64,000 bases of DNA from Patellaria atrata CBS 101060 (lineage: Eukaryota > Ascomycota > Dothideomycetes > Patellariales > Patellariaceae): NCBI GenBank assembly GCA_010093705.1, contig MU006099.1, positions 782,757 to 846,756 on the forward strand, read 5' to 3'. Under the pieces are notes generated by a model. It saw only the letters and a program-made list of their open reading frames with translations, searched no databases and was not told where the DNA came from. A program made the translations under genes and the position numbers. Below, piece by piece: positions 57,409 through 64,000 of this stretch; the stretch's first letter is position 1; every line of letters begins with the position of its first letter.

Positions 57409-57723
57409 GTTTTGATATTGTGTTTAGTTCAATTAGATGGCGAAGATTGGATCAGAAATGGAAGCTGGATGGATGGGGTCAAAGATGGGGTAAAACACGT
57501 CGCGTCCTCCACTGTCCCGTCCTCACATGAGCTGCTTTGTCAGCCGAATGCTTTAAAGTTACTATACTGCCGTACTGTAACATGGAATGGGAGCTACCTT
57601 ACTTGACCTCATTCGTATTTACAGTACATCAGCCCGACAACTACCTTACCTTACCGTACGGCTCAGTTCCTACGGTAACATACATCTACCCTAAACACAA
57701 CAAAAAGAGACAAATCCATTAAC
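57409..57723. promoter_or_regulatory. Compact divergent promoter, AT-hook gene and RRD1
   Basis: Only 315 bp lie between the two start codons. It includes CCTTACCTTACCGTACGG-type words (about 57640-57660) and a TACTGTA/TTACAGTAC pair (57572, 57619). Use as a shared promoter is inferred from the spacing. Confidence 0.55.
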
Positions 57724-59295
57724 ATGACCCTAAACCCAGCTCAAGCTTCTTCCTTACGAGTCTTTGAGCAAAACGAAACAGCTAGTTTTCAGGTCCCTTC
57801 AAAGAAGATCAATGAAGGTGAAGATGTATTATTTTGGCTTAAATCAAGGGCATACGCGGATATTATGACTTTTATATTGCAACTCAACGCTGCTATGTTC
57901 CCTAGCAAGATTTCTCGTACCGATTCCCATGATTCAGGAGTACAGATATGGGAGCTCGACACACCAGTTGTCAAGTTTTCGCCAACCGTAGAACGATTGC
58001 AAACTCTCATTTGCAAGCTTGACTCGATAATTGAAGAAGCTCCTCCAGATAAAGGTCCCCGTAGGTTTGGTAATATTAGTTTTAGAAGATGGTACGAAAT
58101 TGTCAATAGCCGCCTACAAGCTCTTCTGGACGAATGTTTACCAAGTGAAGTATTATATTTCGGCAACCCGATCGATGGTGATACATCATCTAAGGATGAA
58201 CTTTCAGCCTATCTTTACGATAGTTTCGGAAGTGCACAGAGACTAGACTACGGTACAGGTCACGAGTTGAGTTTCCTGGCATTTTTAGCTGGCATCTGGA
58301 AGCTACATGGCTTTGCTACTGGAGAACCCGGCGTCGAGGAACGTGGTATCGTGCTTGGTGTGATAGAACCGTACGTAATCCTACACTGAGAAGGACTACT
58401 CTACTCACCGAGAATAGGTATCTACGTCTAATTCGACGACTGATATTGACCTATAATCTTGAGCCCGCTGGATCACATGGCGTATGGGGTTTGGATGACC
58501 ACTCGTTCATTCCTTATATCCTGGGTTCAGCACAGCTATCACCAGCAGTTGCGTCTCTTGCAGATATTCCCACAGAAGGATCATTACCGGGCGCACCAAA
58601 CCCCGCGGACGTAGCCAAGTCCCCTATAGTGGAGAGGGAACGGAAGAAGAATCTCTATTTTGGGGCTGTTGGATTCATATATGACGTTAAGAAAGGCCCA
58701 TTCTGGGAGCACAGTTCCGTTCTTTATGACATATCAGGGGTCAAAGCAGGTTGGGCAAAGATTAATAAGGTAAATATCTGGTTAGTTAAGATTTGGACAC
58801 ATTCACTAATGATGCTATCAGGGTATGCTCAAAATGTATAATGCAGAAGTATTATCGAAATTTCCAGTTGTACAACATTTTCCGTTTGGCGCTCTGTTTC
58901 GGTGGGAAAGAGATCCTAATGCGTTACCCGCTGAATCCTCTATTCATATGACGAGCGAACCCACAAGACACCCAGCTGTCAGCGTAGGCACAGGGAACCC
59001 TTCTAGGCCTTCAATGCACGAATCCTCTAGGGCTCCTTGGGCTTTGAATCCTAGGTCGTCGACAGCAACCCCAACATCACGGTTTCCAATTGTACCGTCA
59101 GCCCAAAGGACATCCATGGAGAAGACTACAAGAGCACCGTGGGCAGTCAACTCATCGGCGGCTCATTCTGTGCTCCCGGTACCTAGACCCGGCACACCTA
59201 GTGCTTTTAGCAGTGGCGGGTCTACAACAGTACCGTGGGCTCGACAAGAAGAAATTGATTCAAGGACGAAGACTGGATCGCGAAGAATACCTTGA
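57724..59295 (+). CDS. RRD1: Serine/threonine protein phosphatase 2A activator (PTPA/RRD1)
   Basis: Three exons: 57724-58370, 58418-58769 and 58822-59295; introns 47 and 52 nt; 490 aa. The PTPA fold is clear: [79 protein letters not shown] and [14 protein letters not shown]. These are peptidyl-prolyl isomerase-like proteins that bind PP2A and Sit4-type phosphatases and help their activation. After the fold comes a ~120-residue Ser/Thr/Pro-rich tail containing three RAPWA/VPWA-like repeats ([24 protein letters not shown]). Length fits RRD1-type fungal proteins (which carry such tails) better than RRD2. Confidence 0.94.
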
Positions 59296-59888
59296 GCTGG
59301 AAAAGATAGGCCTTAACACTAGAATCTAAAGATCCTATATCAAGTTGCTCAAGTTGTTCAAGTCATCCTGTTTGCGCGGAAGTTAGGAGGCTATAACAGT
59401 TGATCTAAGTCTTTGATCGTTTAAGATATCCGAAATCCTACTCGGTATATGCGTGCCCTCTATTATATTCACTCATCATCTGTCACCGTACGCTCAGTGC
59501 ATACACCCAATCTTACTCCGTTACAGAGACTCGCTAGTTTATACTTCTGGATTGGGGCAAGGGGCCCTCAGACTATTTCAATTATCCTTGTCCTGTACAG
59601 TACCTGACAAGTGTTGCGAGTAGCAATGGATCGACAAGGAAAAATATATAGGTTCGGGTACTTATTGAGCCTCAATATGATTAAAAGTATGGATTTCGAT
59701 TTAGTAATTGTACTCTGAAGTTGATAAATAGAAAATTCTTTGATAAAGTGATGTATGAGTGCTCGTTGAATGATCGTGAGGGTTCATGGACTCGTCCGAG
59801 CTTGTTGTTTTTCAGTTCTAAGCAAACGAAATCCTTCAATCTCAATAGTACCATTACACACTCCACTATGATTGTACTTTAGAGTTCG
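59296..59888. other. Spacer upstream of SWF1, no gene seen
   Basis: Holds the RRD1 3' UTR and the SWF1 promoter. CTGTACAGTACC occurs near 59593. No coding frame of note. Confidence 0.65.
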
Positions 59889-61352
59889 ATGGGACCACTC
59901 CGAAGCATCGCGCTCGTTGTTCTACTCATCTCCTTCCTAACCTTTGTAGCTTTCTTCGGCAGACTTCCGGGTTTGAGGTTCGTGAGCTGCTTCTGCTTGG
60001 CTTGTCATCCGATGGATAGCATCACGCTGATAGGATCAGGAACACACCTATTGGATTTCTTCACCGCGCAATATGGATATATATTCCTAATACCCTTCGC
60101 CATGTAGACCTTCTGGTCACTGGTGGCCGTTTCTCGCGCTCCGCTTTACGCTTGTTCAATTATCTCCTCTACGATAAGCATCCTGTGGTTCTGGTACGCG
60201 GCCTCACCTTCTCCTGTCTTACTGCAGAGTTGATGTATACAGATCTTCTTTCTCGGCCTCATATCCGCCAGCGCTGCCCTTATAGTTCCTCGAACGTGGT
60301 CCAAGATCTCCTCCATTCACCATGTCGTGATTCCAGTTATCCTTCCGTTACCCTACCTATTCACCTACCTGGCCACATCCGCGCGCTTCTCACCCTACAT
60401 CACGCGCGATAACCATGCGCGACATATGTCATATTATCCCTACGATCGTATTCTTTACCATCCAGGCCATATGTGTCGAACATGTCTTTTTCTGAAACCG
60501 GCACGAAGCAAGCACTGTAGTATGTGTAAGACATGCGTCGCACGTAACGACCATCATTGCATCTGGGTGAATAATTGCCTTGGCCGTAACAACTACAGGT
60601 GGTTTCTTCTGCTTCTTCTGTCTACAAGTATGCTGCTCGCGTACGGAGCATACCTTGCGTACATTGTCCTCACCCCGCTAGTAGAAGAGCAGAAGCGAGT
60701 TTGGCCGGAGGCACATTATCGCTCTCCTATACTTCCCGCGGGGCTGTCATTTTACGCTGCTCGGATTCATGCCATACAAGACGCATTCTTCCACTTTACA
60801 GATACGTTGATCACGGCTGTCGCAGTTGGCGGAGTGAGAATTGCTGCAGTTGGGTTACTGGCTTTCATGACTGCGCCATTACCAGCTGCGTTGCTAGGTT
60901 ACCATATCTACTTGATATGGGCCGGTATGACGACTAATGAGAGTGCAAAGTGGTCTGACTGGCGACAAGACATGTATGATGGGCGTGTCTTCCTTGGAAA
61001 ACAGTTACCATGGACGGATATTACAACGATGGGAAGTCGGGCCTGGAAAACACGAGATTCAATGCTTGACCGTAACCCTGATAACGACAATGATGCGTAC
61101 ACGGAAGACAATGCCTTTGATGTAGGAAAAGTTGAAGGAATAGCCCCGACAGAACCGCCAACAGATTGGCCCGTCAGACCTTCTCAAATCCTTGTCCAGA
61201 CACGGGATGGCAAACCACCCCACGATCCTTTGCCCGAATCTTTGGTAGGTGTAGTTGATCCAGCGAGCTGGAAAAGGTGTTGGAGGTTGACGGAAGTGGA
61301 AAATATTTATGATCTCGGTTTCTGGGATAATCTCGTTGAAGTATTGCGATGA
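59889..61352 (+). CDS. SWF1: DHHC-family palmitoyltransferase Swf1-like
   Basis: Three exons: 59889-59977, 60034-60193 and 60243-61352; introns 56 and 49 nt; 452 aa. The N-terminus is a membrane segment ([18 protein letters not shown]), then [20 protein letters not shown], and a second membrane segment starts with [14 protein letters not shown]. The Cys-rich domain reads [36 protein letters not shown]: the catalytic sequence is DHHC. Two further membrane segments ([19 protein letters not shown] and the one around [14 protein letters not shown]) follow, then a cytosolic tail. In yeast, Swf1 palmitoylates transmembrane SNAREs and other ER-membrane proteins near their membrane span. The first intron has a GTTCGT donor. 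The exon 3 start at 60243 restores the [13 protein letters not shown] segment. Confidence 0.93.
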
Positions 61353-61737
61353 CATGCAAGCTTGGAGGAGGTTCTCGAACTGGTGAGTGTTATCTACACC
61401 TTTGTATACTAATCTAGCGGCATGTACATAGACACCACCTATGAAATCTTTGTGTACAGCACGAGTAAAGAGAGTATTTTTTGAGTTTATAGCTCTGAGC
61501 ATGTCTATTTTGTACGAGTTAGCAATTGATCAGGACTGGGATTTCAACTTCGAACTAGAGCCCCTTTCCAACCCCCCCACCTCCCCACCCCTTTCTCGAA
61601 TATCTAACAGACTTTAGTCACTGTACTGTGCTTATAAAAGTTTAGAATCCCGGTCGAGAAATTAACGAACCCCTTTCGTATGACCAACTGTACTGTAGTC
61701 TAGGAATAGTAGGAGGCGAAAGGACCTAAATCTCGGA
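61353..61737. other. Short spacer, no gene seen
   Basis: Lies between the SWF1 stop and the broken MYND/pRiA4b-type gene, and should include the SWF1 3' UTR. CACTGTACTGTGC (61619) and ACTGTACTGTAG (61687) are present. No gene seen. Confidence 0.65.
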
Positions 61738-62716
61738 TTATAACCGCTGATTGATCTCCTCTCTCGACCATAGCTTTTCTCTACCATCATGCAAGCTTGC
61801 GGGATCAGCATTGCTGCAAGTTCTCTCGAACCACCTAATCTTCTCTTTATGTTCCTTAGTAGGCCTTGCTGCGCGATATGCTTCCTTCAAGTTTTGCCAA
61901 CCCTTAACACTACCAACACCCTCGGAACACCATGACCGCAACCATCGATACACACAATCCGTTCGGTGGGATCTACACGGCCCTCAAGAATGATTTGATA
62001 AGCCCACATGTCTCCAAGGTCATAGGTATATTCAAAGGATAAACCTAGACAGCGTCAATGTTGTACCGTAATTCAACGTGTGCTGGGCGTACATACCTTT
62101 ATATTCCTCTTTAATCCAATACCTCAAAAAGCTTCCACCCTAGCTTTCCTCTCTGGTACTTTCAGATGCCTTCTTCGTGCATTTTCCATAATGGAATCGA
62201 CGGGAGTTCCATATGTCGGATGAGATCCAGTCCCGACGTCGTCAACAAAACGTGCTAAGAACTGAGGTCGCTATGTTCCACCTCCTTCATAATCAGGCCC
62301 TATCCGACCCCTTGACATACTGCTAATCATAATCAGTAATCCGCCGAATCCATCATCTTCCTCTTCCCACTCTGGATCGTGGACTACGAAGTCATAGGTG
62401 TGAGTCGTGGCCTAGCCGAATGCAATCTGAAGACTCCGATGCAGCCGAGCAAGAGTGGTGGTCGCCGGTACAGAGAGCGTACTCCATACGGCCGGATCGG
62501 TAATATCATTGGGTTTGAGATGTACCTTGAGGATATAGTTGGGACGCTTGCAGGAGGACTTGTGGCTCGGCCAGTTGCTACTCTGGCACGCTTAGAGCAG
62601 TAATACGCGGCATGAGAGCGACCGCAGCGTTGTAACGTATTTGGTGAGGCCAAAGTGGAGCAGCCTGTGCAACGGAGTTCCTGGGTAGTGGATATTCTGA
62701 CTCGGCGAAGAGACAA
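61738..62716 (-). pseudogene. Broken MYND zinc finger / pRiA4b ORF-3-like gene
   Basis: Read from right to left, the minus strand first shows a MYND finger start (LRCTGCSTLASPNTLQRCG then SHAAYYCS), where one Cys is Ser. A frame change follows, and the finger ends as NWPSHKSSCKRPNYILKVHL in another frame. The next frame carries a pRiA4b ORF-3-like domain (TDPAVWSTLSVPATTTLARL, then HTYDFVVHDPEWEEEDDGFG) with an in-frame TAG after LQIAFG and further stops. A probable intron precedes LSFEYTYDLGDMWAYQIILE, after which another frame change leads to the C-terminal segment EGVGSVKGWQNLKEAYRAAR, then PTKEHKEKIRWFER, ending at 61738. MYND plus pRiA4b ORF-3-like is a known fungal architecture, function unknown. 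At least two frame changes and three stops make it non-functional. Confidence 0.8.
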
Positions 62717-63305
62717 GTCATCGTCTAAGAGCCAACCTTTCTTTGTGTGAACGGTCTGAGAACGGGCATTATGCGGCTAGTAAGAGAGACTGGTGTCACC
62801 TCTAAATGTTTTGTTCGGTGTTGATTGCTTTTAACGCCAGGATGCTTTTCAGTATCAGCCCAGTGCGGGTGGGAGTAATTTTCCCTTTCAAAGAACTAGT
62901 AGGGTCGCGTCTTTTTCACCAACGCGTGGTCACAAAAATTGATGACCCACATCACAATTTTGCAAGTTTTAGCCCACTAATGTACGGAAATGGCATTCGG
63001 CTGAGGTGAGTCTTCATGCTATTGTGTAAGATATATCCACTGGCAAACTTTACGTAAGACTGGTATTGTTACAGTCGCATGCCATCGAAGCAATCTATCC
63101 GTCAAGGACGTCTATAATAGCAATTGAGTTTTCGATAGATGACTCCTTCTATGGACGTAAGTGATAGAACCAAAATTAGTGATAGTAATTAAGGAATGGG
63201 TATCGATATCTTAACTATCATATATCATCAGTTAACTGTCATATCTCAAGGACCCGGGTATAAAGTAGTGCAGTATAAGAGAGCGACTATCCTACAATCT
63301 CTCTA
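62717..63305. other. Spacer between the broken gene and RAP1, no gene seen
   Basis: Contains the lost gene's upstream region and the RAP1 3' UTR. A 67-codon plus frame near 62806-63009 has no family signal. The sequence is AT-rich near 63140-63240. Confidence 0.6.
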
Positions 63306-64000
63306 CTAATCCACTTTCCTCCACATGTCGAGAAACTCCATGCGTCCCTCAATGCCTCCTGGACCTTTCCAGCGATGTTTCTTATTCAGGCGCTGAATTG
63401 CCCCTGCATCGCTACCCTCGAGATCTGCATCATCACGTTCCGTCCACACCCCCCTCATATTCTCGGGTAGGTACCCATACTCTTTCAGATTTCTCGCAGC
63501 CACAATTGCTAGATGCGGATTCGCAGAGGTGCAATGGAGAGCAGTAGTGATCTGAGTTTCAGTGAAGCCGGCACCGATGAGATGGTTTATGTAGTCATCT
63601 AGTTCCTCAGCTTGAATGATGGATTGAGACTGTGCGGGAGGACTTGATGTCTGGATTTGCGAGGAGACAGGGGGGTTAGGCTCCCCATAGAGTCCTTGTG
63701 ACTCAGTTGGTGGCTGAGTTTGTGAAAGCTCGGGTTCGGGGACGTCAAGATCAAGAGGTTGGGTTTCGCGTAACAAGAGATCTTGCGTATCCCATAAGGT
63801 AATTCTCTGCCGATGAGGTATAGGCGTCTCTGAAAGCTCGCGGGTTGGAGAGGAGAGCCCAATGGGAGGAGGAACTTCGAGTTCGAGACCAAGATCTGAT
63901 GGAAAAGGATCTCCAGAATACTGCTGGAAGTTGTGGGTCGGCGAATCGGATGATTCGTGATAGCGGAGACCATTTGCCATATTCCGCTGTGGCAATCCTA
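63306..64000 (-). CDS. RAP1: Telomere protein Rap1, C-terminal part (cut by window edge)
   Basis: The frame ends at 63306 and is open through the right edge, so the 5' part lies outside the window; about 231 codons are visible. The first ~130 visible residues are disordered and rich in Ser, Gln, Thr and Pro. The C-terminal ~100 residues match the fungal Rap1 C-terminal (RCT-like) region: EELDDYINHLIGAGFTETQI, LPENMRGVWTERDDADLEGS and MEFLDMWRKVD. In fungi and vertebrates this protein sits at telomeres, in many species recruited by a TRF-like protein (for example Taz1), and the RCT domain makes that contact. The BRCT and Myb domains expected upstream cannot be seen, so the name rests on this one region. 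Confidence 0.72.
   Translation of the reverse strand, partial: GLPQRNMANGLRYHESSDSPTHNFQQYSGDPFPSDLGLELEVPPPIGLSSPTRELSETPIPHRQRITLWDTQDLLLRETQPLDLDVPEPELSQTQPPTESQGLYGEPNPPVSSQIQTSSPPAQSQSIIQAEELDDYINHLIGAGFTETQITTALHCTSANPHLAIVAARNLKEYGYLPENMRGVWTERDDADLEGSDAGAIQRLNKKHRWKGPGGIEGRMEFLDMWRKVD

Overview
This is a 64 kb window of nuclear DNA from a filamentous ascomycete (Pezizomycotina). The signs are GT-AG introns of mostly 47-90 nt, many genes with 3-9 exons, and a gene set typical of mould-like fungi: an ExgD-type membrane exo-beta-1,3-glucanase, a CreC-type WD40 protein, a PSTAIRE CDK1, a fungal homeodomain/C2H2 factor and a fungal Rap1 C-terminus. A leotiomycete is my guess at class level, with low confidence. 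I found no rRNA, tRNA, CRISPR array, secondary-metabolite cluster or recognisable intact mobile element. Gene models below were built by hand by joining exons whose GT-AG junctions keep the reading frame and the family motifs; all exon sums are multiples of three.

Left part (1-14 kb): a cut-off conserved fungal gene of unknown role (1-193, minus), 3.7 kb of gene-poor DNA, a homeodomain/C2H2 transcription factor, the ExgD glucanase, and a seven-exon NMN adenylyltransferase (NAD biosynthesis). A 2.1 kb spacer carrying a 24-bp minisatellite follows.

Centre (14-31.6 kb): a UFD4/TRIP12-type HECT ubiquitin ligase, then a head-to-head pair of ribosome-quality-control genes, a CUE-DUF1771-Smr protein like yeast Cue2 (minus) and the Dom34-partner GTPase Hbs1 (plus). 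After these come D-3-phosphoglycerate dehydrogenase (serine synthesis), a two-domain glyoxalase I, and an apparently cytosolic GH18 hydrolase ending in a ubiquitin-binding UBA domain. The pair and the GH18-UBA protein are the most interesting items in the window.

Right part (31.6-64 kb): a decayed-gene spacer, then a Zds1/2-type PP2A regulator, the mitochondrial Miro GTPase Gem1, CreC (carbon catabolite repression), an alpha-arrestin with a PPxY motif, the TORC2-linked BAR/PH protein Slm1, an ALKBH1-type dioxygenase, CDK1, an AT-hook/SANT-like protein, the PP2A activator RRD1/PTPA, the palmitoyltransferase Swf1, a broken MYND/pRiA4b-ORF3-like gene, and the 3' part of Rap1.

Themes: ubiquitin-linked proteins recur (UFD4, CUE-Smr, GH18-UBA, CreC, PY-arrestin), as do PP2A/CDK cell-cycle regulators (Zds, RRD1, CDK1). 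Several genes have coding exons of only 5-25 nt that automatic annotation would probably miss. Spacers are rich in short TACAGTA/TACTGTAC and AAGGTAAGGTA-type words.
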